Of a DNA stretch of 64,000 nucleotides, positions 1-29,569 are shown piece by piece (position 1 is the first letter of the stretch; every line of letters starts with the position of its first letter). The notes beneath the pieces are model-generated. The model was given only the letters and a program-made list of their open reading frames with translations. It made no database searches and was not told the origin of the DNA. The stretch spans positions 3,647,272 through 3,711,271 of the forward strand of contig OZ025876.1 in assembly GCA_964019415.1 (NCBI GenBank). Reading direction: 5' to 3'. The position numbers were made by a program, and so were the translations under genes. Source of the stretch: Ianthella basta (taxonomy: Eukaryota; Porifera; Demospongiae; Verongiida; Ianthellidae).

Positions 1-161
1 CCTGGACTTACGTGCTAATGTAATGTACATGTTTAAGGTGGGCATTTGTGGTGCTGCTTGCACACACCACTTGAATCAGCGGTAGAGCTACTCAGCATAT
101 GACATCACTTGGCATTCCACGGCAATAGGTTTATGTAATAGAGAGTCAATACAGCCTTTTA

Positions 162-3100
162 TTAAGTATTGACACTACCGCAAATCAATGGCCTAGTTGT
201 ATACCCGTGTCCCTGCCGCCTGTGTGGTTGCTGCAGATATGTCAAGCCTGGCTGTATTGACTCAGGTACGTATGTAACTCTCAGTTGAACCCCTGGCATC
301 ACAGGAGAGCTAATTGTGTAATGCTGGGAGTATGCATATCGTCCACTCGACAGAGGAGCAGGCCTCAGTGAGGAACTGAGCAAACCCACAAAGTTAACTG
401 AAATCAGATGTCAATAAACACTGTTGTTGTCCATAAGGGACCCTCCATCTCTACTGGGATGTAGGAATGCTAAGTACGGTGCTAACCTGACACTGCATTG
501 TGACAAATCCAGTGAGTTGAGGTGAGTACAGCCCTGTGTCAAGTACTTCACACCAGTATCTGTAACCTACAATAGAGATACGTACATAAGTGTTGACAAA
601 TGTCACAGGTGATTTAAGTCCACAGCTACTACTCACTTGCTGGCAGCCACACAAACTGACTGAAACAAGTAGGGGGCAGTGGAAGGCAACTTGCCGTATA
701 CTGGAATCAGATATTTGCTGAATGGGAAAACATAAGATCACAGTAGTGTATACTTGTGTGGTGTGTGTGTGCGACTGAGTACTGTACAAGACATAGAGCC
801 TTATGTGTGTACCTCAGATTCTGATAGGTCTAATGACTCCAGCTGTGCTAAACCAACCACCATTTTCTGTACAATAGAGAAGGTATTGCCAGGACTTGAG
901 ATGAAATGCACACATGGCAGCGTGCACTAACACATTGCTGGCTTATAGCAAGCTGTGTTGTCATGAATGAAGTCAAACACCAGCAGTCAAGCACACAGAT
1001 GCTCACTTCGATACCAGTGTCTGTCAGTTCTCCACATTCAGACAAATTCAAATGAGTGAAGCCTGGGTTACGATGCAATGCAGCAACACCCTGCAGACAA
1101 CACAAGAGAAAGGAGACTCACAGCATCAACTACACTACATTCAGTACTTTGCACTACCAAAGTGGACGGATCTGCCCAAAAAGTCAGGTTCTTGGTGGAT
1201 ATTTTCAACTTCAATATAACTTCAATATAAGTCTGGCTTGCTAGACCATCCCAACTAATCGCCAGGCGCTTAGGAGGGAAGGGACCCTCTAGCAGCAGTA
1301 GCAATTAGTTCATAACTATTCAACTAATCAGATGCATTTGGCAGGAATTGCTGCCAATAGTATTCATTGGCTGTGGGATCTTCTGTTATGCATAATTATT
1401 ATGCCTTTTAATGGATGACATTGCGGAAGCTGTGGGATTCGGGCTTGGGAACTTGAGAAGCAACACTTTGGAGCTGACCAGAAGGAGGCCCTGAAAAGTA
1501 TCCTCAGCGGCAAAGACACTTTTCTGCCTTCCCATTGGCCACGGTAAATGTATTGCTATGACTACTTATATGGCGCTTCTTTTCCTAAACAAAGATGGCC
1601 ATAGTCTGTAATAGTTGTGTCTGAAGGAGTCATCAGAAAGTGCTCATCATGCTAACTTTGCTAATCATTGCTCGCTGCCTCATTGTGGTTATTGTAAGTC
1701 AGGCGGATGAGCTGCACAAGTGAAACCAAGTGCTGTGAGATTGTCACATGATCTGAGTAAAGAAGATGAGTGCAGGCTGTTGTATAGCTCCATTTGACAT
1801 GTTTTTGAATTTTGACGAGTGCAAGTGGAAATCTATACTGATGACACCCAGCTTCAACAAAGCAATAATGGTACGATCACATTTCCCCGGTCACACTACA
1901 CGTTACAAAACGTGAACATCAACGTGAGCATGTAGTGACGTGAACATGACAGCTGCTGCTTCAGCTGCGGTCACGGTGACACTCAAGGTGACAGTTGGAC
2001 GAAGTGCAAAGACGATTTTCAGTTGATCTAGTGAGCTAAAAAGTGAGCAATGGCTGCAGGAAGGAAGAGGACGAAAGTGAAGTGGGATTCAGATGTGGAA
2101 CGGAAGATTATCAATATATAGGCCAATATTTTGGAGGAGTTTGATGACACAATGACGACTAGGAAGATAAAGGAGACCATAGCGACCATGCGCTTGAACA
2201 CATACATCTCAGAGGAACACAAAAGGATGGAGCAGTACACGAAGAAGGCCGTGTGTAATAAGATAGACTGGATTATAAAGAAAGGGAAGCAAATGTACGT
2301 GTGTTATCCAAAGAAAGGTGAGATGGGAAAAGAGTACACCCAGGAAGAGGCTGAGATGGATCTGGAAGCAGCGGAGTTAGCCTGGCTGAACTTTAAGACA
2401 TTCTACTCCCGTTTCAAGGACCACCCCACCTTGGGGCCAGGTTCAGTGGACGACTCCACAGTGACGCCTGGTCCCAGTGTTGCAAGGGAAGAAGTGGTGG
2501 CCAGTGCTGTGGAGCAGGAGGATGATGGAGATGAGGAATACACTCCAAGAACATCTAGATGCCCAAGCAGGACATCAAACAGGAGCACTGGTGCTGGTGG
2601 CAGTGATGAAGATGATGATGATGATGTTGATGAGGAGATTGCCAATCCTCCAAAGAGGGCCAAAGAGGGAGAAACGTGCCTTGTGGCTAGGGTTGGCAAG
2701 AGGAAGGGGAAGCAAACAGGTGCATCCCAGTTCTTGATGATATTCAGCGAAGCTAGCCTCTCTATAAGCATTATTTACTTCTACTGCACCCTATCTACCT
2801 CCAACAGCTACAGCTTCTATTTACAAGGGCCAAGATATGTGCAATGCTCAGCATGAGTGACTCTGTTATCATTAAAAGCTCACTCAACCGGATCACTCTG
2901 CGTTACAATATCATCCATTAGCATGGAGACATAGTTTATGTGACTGCTGGAAGAGTTGCGATCAAAAAACACTGATACTGTAAAAACTGTTGCATTTTGT
3001 CTGCATCAGATGTTTGACTTAGATAATGATTATATTCCAAGTGCTGCTAATGACATCAAAAATACTTGATTTGTTATGCATCATGCAAAAATTACAGCTC

Positions 3101-6100
3101 ATAACATGAGAGCATAGTTGGATTAACATTCAAAGTCTGATGGGGTTTGTCGCATATTGTTTAGCACTATAGCATTTGTGATGGGGCTCAACATTCCTAA
3201 CATTTACGTACACAACCACAGGACAATGTTCACAGCCACCTTCTTCTCAGCTTTTGGCTGCAGTTGCCATTCCGCTCCAGGCTACTGTTTCTCCTAGCAC
3301 CCCTACATCAGTGCAGGTCTTTGTGTCACCAATATCCAAACGAATAAAATTATCCTTCGAATATTAGGCTACCAAATGAATATTGAACTATTCGGTTATT
3401 CGTTCGACCCCTAGTATGGACCTTAATTTTTGCTATACTAAACTTTCACAGATTGAGGAATTTCACGTTTTTTGCATTTTTATTTTTGTGGATGGTGTTT
3501 TTTGTCTCACAACATAATATTAAATACATGCACTATATATCTGTACTAAAACAGTATGGTCTCCCGTGGAATATCTGAACCTTCTGAGCTGCGTGTATTA
3601 GTACCTCCTCGTGTAATCCATCGTGCTCGGATCATTCCAACTTCCTGTGTCTGCCCACGGCTGGTAGCTAAGTGCTAATCATCGTTCAGAGTTATGTACT
3701 GTAATGTGCGAAAGTTGTCGTCTCTAAAGATGTTCTATTAAAAGTTGACATTTGCACCACAAGCCCATAGTATAAATTTTCACAGGACTAAACTTTTGCA
3801 GATGGCTTCTGATCCGCGAAAACCGCAAAAATTTAGTACCATGAAAATTAAGGTCCATAAGGTATATGACACCAACTTCTACGTACATATGTACGTAAGT
3901 GCAGTGGAACCTGTCTAAGATGGTCACTGTGCTAGGCAGTCACCTCTCTAAACAACCAGCCTCACTGTCCCCAATTAGCACTAAAGCATTGCAATTCACC
4001 TCTATAGAGCAGCCAACTCTCAATAAAGGTCAGTTATACGAACATAACTGGCCCACAGGTGGCTGTCTTAACAAGTTCCAATTGTAGTAAGCACCAAAAA
4101 TATTGGTGTATGCATGTAGTGAAAGAGAATGAGTAGCCTACCTCATCAGTAATGTTACATCCACGGAGGTCAAGGTGCACAATAGACTTCAACTGACCGA
4201 GTAGTTCCACACCAGCATCAGTGATGTGTTCACAGTAGCTGAAACACGTATAAGCTAGATTTTGGCATCTGTGTAGCAAAACGTTATTTACACATAACAG
4301 AACGTACAAATAATGTCAATGTTAATCATAAGTCCTTGACTTACCGCTGGGATAGACGCAAGATAGTGACATCACTGATCTTGTAGCAGTTAGTCAGGTT
4401 CAGCTCACGAAGTACTCGTCCCGATGGGCTGTCAATCAAATGCCTGACTCCAAGATCGGAAATCCTGCAATAAAAACAAATAAAATTGCACTACTTACAG
4501 GTATACGTAGATGGAGTTATAGGGCAGCAAATGAAACTTCCCTTTGATTCTGAACACACACAGAACAGTCATATGCCAAATTACATAGGCCCCATCCTAA
4601 TTAGCCCCTTGCGAAACTGAAATGGCAGTCTATCAAGATCCGTCAACCAAACATATTGGCACAAATGTAAGCACTTCGCAGAATCTTACGCAAATAACCA
4701 GCTCCAGTTCAATGCTTACACACCTTATCATAATAATATCATGATAATGTTAAGTATTGTGAACAACACACCACAGTACAGCAATAGTCAGTTTGCCTGG
4801 ACCCACCTCACACAGTCAGCAACATTCAGACTAATCAGAGATTTTAAGAATTGAAGTCCTTTCAATCCGTGATCAGTAATCTTTGAACAGCCAGCAATGC
4901 TGATGCACTCAAGGTTTCGACATGCCTTTCCTAGAGCCTTCAGTGACAGGTCTGTAACTGCCAAGTTATCTGAAAGAGGACATACAGCACTTATGTAAGT
5001 GACCAATCCACGTATAGCATTCACTGTTGTGTATCCTCACATGTCTAATTCCTTATAATACAATGACCAGCATACACCTATATACGTACGTACCTACAGT
5101 ACATACATACGTACGTATGCACATATGTACGTACGCAAATATTCTGGAGACTACATACCAATACTATGTACCCCCTCCACCTTGAAAGAGTTGATAAAAA
5201 TACAGCAATGTTGACAAGGTCACAGAGTACAGTCAAACACATTACCACTCACTTTCCAGCTTGACAGACTTCAGTTTTCTTGACTGAAGCACAATCACCT
5301 TCATTGCCTTATCTGTGAGCATTGATCCTCCCTTCATGGACACGTGGCGCAATGTCTGACACTGTGAGACAAAGGCAACCATCATCTCATCTGAAAGTGA
5401 CCGAATGTCATCCAAGACAATGGTGTTGAGCACAGGAAAGGCACCCCCAACAAATCTCATTCCTTCAGGAGTCAGCTGCAAATGGAATTAAACAGCAACT
5501 ATGTACATTTGAGTCTACATGTACATATGTGAGCATAGCTCTAAGTAGACAGTACAGTACATAGCATCTCAACAAGAAAACTCTAATGCAAAGAAGTATT
5601 GTGTAGTAGGCTAGATGCTAGGCTGAATAAACACTTTCCATTTCGATCTGCTTTTTGTTCTTCCCATGTTGTGACAATTGCAAGCTGTGAGATACCTAAC
5701 CAATTCTACACTAAATGAGACACATGTACATGCGTATGTACGTACGTACACATGTGTATAATGTTACCAGACACACAGTTGAATAGATCTTCTTAGATTC
5801 AATAAAGGCTCATAGCTGCGTTGGTTCAATCATGAAATATCACGAGCAATACTGCAGCTTAATAACAAGGTGGGTGCAGGATGTTTTGACCCCCTCCCCC
5901 CCCCCCCCCCCCCTGTTATTATGCTGCAGTATTGCTCTCAACATTCTATGAGATCTTCTTACATACACACATGACGTGTAAAAAACAGTGTTCTACTAGT
6001 ACATGGCTACCAGAGACACACCACACTCAAAAAGAATGTTTAGTGACAGCGTCCTTGGTTAAGTCTTGGGAAATACACTGTACTTGTGTGGGTGTCTTCT

Positions 6101-9100
6101 TTGATTTGCTGAGACAAATTAATAATTATGACTTACCTATGTGTATGCACCCAGCATAGGGAATAAGACAGAATTGTGCTTGTGTGCACCATTTTGTGAA
6201 ATAACCAAGTTCCACAGTGAAACACCATAAGGAGACTGAGTTTCACACAATAGAGTTACAATATGGGAGTGTGGTACGTACATGCAGGAAATGTCCTTAT
6301 GGCCATACCCAGTATATGTAGCCGTACTACTGCATGTTCACTGACAATGGGACTGTACCTGTTCACATCCAGACATGTCTAGGTAGGTCACCTTCTTGCA
6401 GCCCTTTCCAACATAGAGGTAATGCAACCCTTTGCTTGTGAATTGGGTGCAAAAGGCAATGCTCAAGTACCGCAGGTTGGTGCAGTTCCTGTGTAGGATG
6501 AGGTGGTAGACAGCATCAGCGTCCACACCCGGCCAAGAACAGGCTGTTGGAGCAGGTCATGTGTGTATACGTACCAAGCACCTCATTATATTGATGAAGT
6601 GTACAGTTTGGTCATGTGATATTACATACTGTATGTAGAGGATATGGTATTGCACGGCCAAGGGTCCTGTACATGCTTCTAAAGTTTCTCCAGAACAACC
6701 TATGTAATCAATACAGTTACGTACATAACGTATGTAGTACATTCAAGCCAGTTTCAAAGGGAGCAACCAGTTTCTCCCTAAAACAAGTACGTACATGTAC
6801 ACTACTTAGCTGTATACTTTTCTGCTGCATACATGCGCATCTATTACACAAGCGTAAGTATGTAGCACAGATGAGCAGGAGACAGCCTATCAAAGTACAT
6901 AAAGTGCTGAGCAAGGAGCATGCACGTACAATGGGGTGCACACACGTACTAACCTGGACAAACTCAACAGACAACTGTCTGTAAGCTGACAGGAGGAAAG
7001 GTTCAGGTAGAGCAGACCTGGGCAACCAGCCAGTAGGTTTAGGGAATGATCCTATACAAAGTAGGAGATGAGAACAACATTAGCACCGGCATAAACACTA
7101 GGGAGGGGTTGTGTATGTATGTACGTACGTATGCATCACATGTACACAAACTACACACGTACAGTATATGAAGAAGGGAGCACTGATCTTACCATCACAG
7201 CAGTACATTCAGACACATTAAGATCCTGTAAGTTCTGGCAGTGACCTTCAAAAAAGTTTGCAAATACACAATGATGCAAGACCTTACGCATTCATGTGCA
7301 CAGTAGGTATGTATGTATACTGCAGTGGACATACAGAGCAGCAAATCAATAGCAGTTACCGATTACACTGAAGCTCTGCGCTGTCAAGTGGATGCATCCA
7401 CGAAGATTGAGGTGACCAAGAAATGGACGACAACGGCTAATCAGTTTTCTCAGATCTTCATCAGTAAGGCTACATGAAAACAGGACAACTGTGTTAATTA
7501 ATACGTAGATTGTACAGACTTCAGTTCCCAGCAGTTGAAATGTTCACCACTACTGAACACTCGCAGTATAACAGTACTGGGTGACGTGCATAGGTACAAA
7601 GTGCTGGCAGCTCAACTTACCAATTCTTCACCTCTGACAGGTCCAGCTGCAAGGGAAGATTGAAAGGTTACAGGTGTAGACCACTAAAAAGCAAAAGCAA
7701 CAATACTGCAATAACATTACAACAAACCCTATTCCACATGAGAGGGTCATCAATGATCTCTTTCCAACTCCGACACACAGAAGCACAGCATAGTGCACAT
7801 GTCAGACCAGCCATTGAGAATATCTGCAACGGCAGAGGCAGGGAACTCCTCACACCACGCGAGTATGCACAGAACACAAGACAACGTGAGCAGTTACGCA
7901 TACTTTGGTTGACACTTCAATGGGTAGTAATGAGATAGGGTCTTCCCCTTCATTGTAGCACCAGGCATTGCTGTCCTTGTCCCCTTCTGCCCCAAGTTCA
8001 CGACTCTGTTAATAGAAGTGTGAATATGATACCATATGGTGGCACTCATGCACGACTACTACATATACTGCAGTTGGGGCTCTTTGGCACAGATGACAAT
8101 GCATTTACCCTGAACCACTTCCTGCTCTGTGAGGTGATTCTTGTCGACTCAAGCCACAGTTTGAAAATCTTTCTGCAGACATTCACAGCAGCCACATGCT
8201 GCAAGAGACCAACGGCTTTCTTCTTGTTCATGGCCAGTTGACTTGCGACCACCTGTTGAGAAAAGAAAACGGTACGTATGTACATATGTAATCAGATGAC
8301 ACAACATGCCATGTGTTGTGTTGTCAAGGCAAGCACATGAGCATACAGAATGCTCTGTGCATAAACTAGTCATTAGAGGAGTAGGGTGTTCCAACTATGA
8401 AGGGTCCCATCAGATACAAAACCAAACTGAATTGACATACTGAAAATAATTTCATACATTAGTTTTGTAGTGGAAGAAGATCTTTGTGTCGAAACACCCC
8501 CTCTACTAATGAGTACCTGCAATATGATTGCTCACCAACAAGTCAGTTTATATCTTTGACATGTCTAGGAGTCTACAATACAGTATTCTATCACACTTTA
8601 GAGTAGCAGTGATTAACCCATACCTTCCACTTCACTAGGTGGGTGTGAAGGAATGACCTCCGGTAATGCATTAAGGCAACTGCAGTGGCTTGCTTTTCCC
8701 TCAGCTTTGCAGCCTGAACCATCTCATGGTACCTCATCCATGCACTACATGCATACAAATGAAAGCAATGTTTAAACTTTTCAACACCTGTGCAGTGTGT
8801 AAATGAAAGAATAGTAGTAGTGGTGAAACTGAAGATAGACAGGGAGTGTTTGACCTTGGTTCAAGTGTATGCCCCAACGGATGATAGTAAAAGGGAGGAA
8901 TGAGAATGCTTCTATTGTAATCTACAGGTGGTTGTCGATAAGGTAGGAAGGAAAGAGACATTGGTCTTTATGGGAGATTTTAATGCTTGAGTAGGGAAGG
9001 ACTGAGAGGCTTGGGGAAGTGTGACAGGCAGAAATGGTGAGGTGAAGAATGACAGTGGGGATAAGCTGTTGCGGTTTGGTGCTGTGAATGACATGTTGGT

Positions 9101-10763
9101 GATGAACTCTTGGTTCGGCAGGGGTGTGTTATGTCGCCATGGTTATTTAACATTTATACTAATGGAATAATTAGGGAGGCAATGGACAAATTCGTAGGTG
9201 GGGTACAGCTATCCAACACAAAGATGCAGGTGCTACTGTTTGCTGATGATAACGTAGTGGTTGCCAAGAGGACTGAAGACATACAGAAGAGTCTCAAAGT
9301 ATTGAGGCAGTAATGGATGAGTGAGAGATTCAGGGAAAACCAAGGTCATGGCAGTGAGCAGAGTAGAAGAGAAGTGCAGTGTGACAATTGATGGGGAGAA
9401 AATTGAGCAGAGGTGCAAAGTCTAAAGTATCTTGGGTCAATTATTAGTGCTGGTGGATCGAGTGATGAGGATATTGAGCAACGAATAGGGGCTGTGACAA
9501 GAGTGGTTGGTGCAATGGGGAAAGAAGTGATAAAGAGACATGTAAGTAGGTTGCAGGCATGTGAAATGATGTGTTTGCGAGGAATTGGGGGGTTACGAGA
9601 CTTGATAGGATGAGAATCGAGGATATTCAGGAGTCACCGGGACAAGTTGCGGTGTTAGACATGATAAAGGAAAGGCAAAATAAGTGGAAGGAGAAGCTAG
9701 AGGGATTGGATGGCCGGAGACTGGTAAAGCAAGTCTATGAGGGTGATGTCAGTGGGAGAGGACCAAGAGGACAACCAAGAAAGAGATGGTGTGATAATTT
9801 TTAATTAGACATGTAAGTATGGACTTTAAGGAACAGTTACTATATTTCCACTATATAGCTACTACATTTATTCTACCATTACCCTCCCAATATACTATTA
9901 AAGATCATATTATTTTGTTGCATTAGCGGCTACCTCCTGCATACGTTGGAGACACAAGCCATGTTGAATAATGATAGGACCAATAATAATAACACCTGTG
10001 CAAACACAAACAAACAAACAACAAAAACTTGCAGATAGTATGCACATACATAATAATGACCTGCACAACCTACTCTCAACAAATGCAAAGAAGCAATTGA
10101 CAAGCACTGATACACACTGCTGGCTATGAAGTGTAGTGGATGAGTCTACTCACTCAAAGTATAAACGAAACAGTTTATTTCTTCTGTGATAGAATGCCTT
10201 CTCGTACATTTCTGGGGTAGGCTGTCATAAAACAAGCACAGTCAGACATAACATAAGATACACCCTGACCCTGCAGGTAGGGCCATTGCATCAGCAGTGG
10301 GCATCCATCACTCAACATACTGCGGCAACCACTGTACCTGTGAGTTCTCATCCATGTCCATCAGAGAACCAAGGTTTGAGATGAAAGTGATACGCCGTTT
10401 AGGTATCTTTGCAGAGTCAATGAACATGTCCCTACGCAGAATAGGAAGCCACACACTGCTGCTCAGGGTTTCACCGAGCGTCATAGCAGCGCGAGCAGCT
10501 TGCTGCCAGTTGATGTCTTACCATTCTATGCTTGAGTGGCTCTCTTCGACAAGGCTAAGGAGCTTGGACACTGCAAACGCCCACGGGTCCTCGGGTGTCA
10601 TGACGCACAGTCCACAGAGCAGAGCCTGCAATGGATTAGTGCACAGAAGACGGCCAATCACTTGGGCAGCGGGCGCGTCTGTCACCTTAGCGATCAAAGT
10701 AAATTTTCTAACCTCAAGGGTTTCCGACACCTTGCGTTCATCTTGGTACCTGGTTTCATCCAT
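162..10763 (-). CDS. FBXL13: F-box/leucine-rich-repeat protein, FBXL13/DRC6-like
   Basis: Multi-exon gene. FBXL13/DRC6 proteins are subunits of the nexin-dynein regulatory complex of motile cilia and carry an F-box. The start at 10763 opens exon 1 (10763-10522). Exon 2 (10431-10338) joins in phase to read SSIEWDMFIDSAKIPK, and exon 3 is 10221-10154. The F-box is split over about 8005-7915 (ending in ISLLPIEV) and 7833-7745, with CASVCRSWKEIIDDPLMW. LRR exons follow near 7470-7360, 7050-6965, 6540-6360, 5480-5240, 4975-4795, 4465-4340, 4245-4140, 1060-975 and 735-640, with typical LNLSECGELTDTGI and LDLRGCNITDE units. The 3' end is uncertain: an exon ending in TAA at 162 with AATAAA overlapping the stop is one option. 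Introns hold several transposon remnants. It lies 500 bp downstream of UTP20 on the same strand. Family identity is firm; exact orthology to FBXL13 is likely. Confidence 0.85.
1411..1640 (+). pseudogene. RecQ-like DNA helicase fragment (motif 0 and Walker A)
   Basis: Two overlapping frames together give ADQKEALKSILSGKDTF followed, after a one-base frame change near 1520, by CLPIGHGKCIA and then LFLNKDGHSL before two stop codons. This resembles the N-terminal helicase part of RecQ proteins (a QxxAL motif, then LPTGxGKS). Ile and Cys replace the usual Thr and Ser of the Walker A loop. It is antisense to and inside an intron of the F-box gene. It is a short frameshifted remnant, probably left by a transposed or duplicated gene copy. 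Confidence 0.5.
2050..2856 (+). pseudogene. acidic DNA-binding-like ORF, probably transposon-derived, with an in-frame stop
   Basis: An ATG at 2050 opens a frame (start MAAGRKRTKVKWDSDVE) interrupted by TAG at 2119-2121 and then open to 2856. The N-terminal 110 residues are basic and helical-looking, similar in style to the Myb/MADF-like accessory proteins of DNA transposons. The middle has a run of Asp/Glu (DEDDDDDVDEE, about 2608-2637) and a basic PPKRAKEG stretch that could be a nuclear signal. The last 40 residues are hydrophobic and probably not coding. The ORF sits antisense in an intron of the F-box gene and has no splice support. I do not recognise the family. It could be a broken accessory gene of a DNA transposon or a retrocopy. 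Confidence 0.4.
3415..3858. mobile_element. MITE-like element with imperfect terminal inverted repeats
   Basis: The sequence at 3415-3451, beginning TATGGACCTTAATTTT, recurs in reverse complement at 3822-3858. The arms are roughly 37 bp and diverged in the middle. The 370 bp between them have no coding capacity and are AT-rich. A second direct copy of the inner TIR motif (ACTAAACTTT) lies near 3787. It is in an intron of the F-box gene. The flank at 3390-3412 (TTCGTTCGACCCCTAG) resembles ends of hAT-type elements and may belong to a different insertion. Confidence 0.55.
5844..5937. repeat. 94-bp fold-back with poly-C core
   Basis: The arm GAGCAATACTGCAGC at 5844 returns as the reverse complement ending at 5937 (about 26 bp per arm, 2-3 differences). 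Between the arms lies a C tract at 5890-5913 broken by one T. It sits in an intron of the F-box gene. It could be a tiny MITE or a replication-made fold-back. Confidence 0.6.
8800..9804 (+). mobile_element. APE-type non-LTR retrotransposon, internally deleted and decayed
   Basis: 8800-9114 encodes an endonuclease-like stretch with LTLVQVYAPTDDSK and LVFMGDFNA, interrupted by three stop codons. At about 9115 the frame passes directly into reverse transcriptase sequence (RQGCVMSPWLFNIYTNG, LLFADDNVVVAK), so everything between the endonuclease and the RT catalytic core is missing. The C-terminal region follows in shifted frames: KYLGSIISAGGSSDED, then RPRGQPRKRW-type residues up to 9804. The FADD catalytic motif is kept. 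It is antisense in the intron of the F-box gene between its third exon and the exon near 8750. The clade cannot be fixed by eye. Confidence 0.85.
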
Positions 10764-11262
10764 TCGGATGCTGAAGAATCATCTGTCCGGGACAGCACTA
10801 AGGGACTTTGCGTAGCTGTGATGAAGTTACGTATTAACAGGTTACCATGGAAACACACAGACTAATGGACACTTTTACCCTAGCGCATATTGCAACGTTA
10901 ACAGCCTGTGCGGCTGAGCACCAAGCCACGGCCAGTGACGTTGTATGCATGCATGGAGAGGGGTGGTGGGTGAGGACATATAGTATGGCACAATGGTGCC
11001 CTCTAGGCTAAAACAGCAACAAGGTATACACAATTTAGAGCTACATGCCTAGTTATGTAGCTAGCTATATATGCAGTTGGGCAGTCACACACATTATCAT
11101 GCACCAGTTGTGATCAATCATGCATTGAATATATTGTAAGAATTAATGGTATAATACACTGTGGAATACATAGCTAGCTTGCTAGCTAGCCACATGAGTC
11201 ACTGCATGCTATTGTTTCAAAACATAGCATTACTGAGTGAATCAAATCAGCATGCTAGAATA
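10764..11262. other. intergenic spacer between UTP20 3' end and the F-box gene start
   Basis: This 499-bp stretch must hold the UTP20 3' UTR and the F-box gene promoter. It contains palindromic CTAGCTAG-type stretches near 11060-11070 and 11170-11192 but no ORF or RNA gene that I can support. Confidence 0.6.
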
Positions 11263-29544
<18,282 letters not shown>

Positions 29545-29569
29545 TTTAGTGTCACACGTGGGATGCAAA
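29545..29569. promoter_or_regulatory. 25-bp spacer between divergent start codons of UTP20 and EEF1AKMT2
   Basis: UTP20 starts at 29544 (-) and EEF1AKMT2 at 29570 (+). Both starts lie in the sequence AAAATGGCC, so the two motifs are mirror images. The spacer also contains CACGTG at 29555-29560, an E-box. The two transcripts must either overlap at their 5' ends or have extremely short leaders. Confidence 0.8.

Noticed and set aside
10518..10520. In-frame TAA in the F-box gene N-terminal exon, suggesting a pseudogene
   Set aside because: TG|GTAAGA at 10521 and TTCTGCGTAG|GG at 10432 define an 89-bp intron. Splicing gives SSIEWDMFIDSAKIP in frame, so the stop is intronic.
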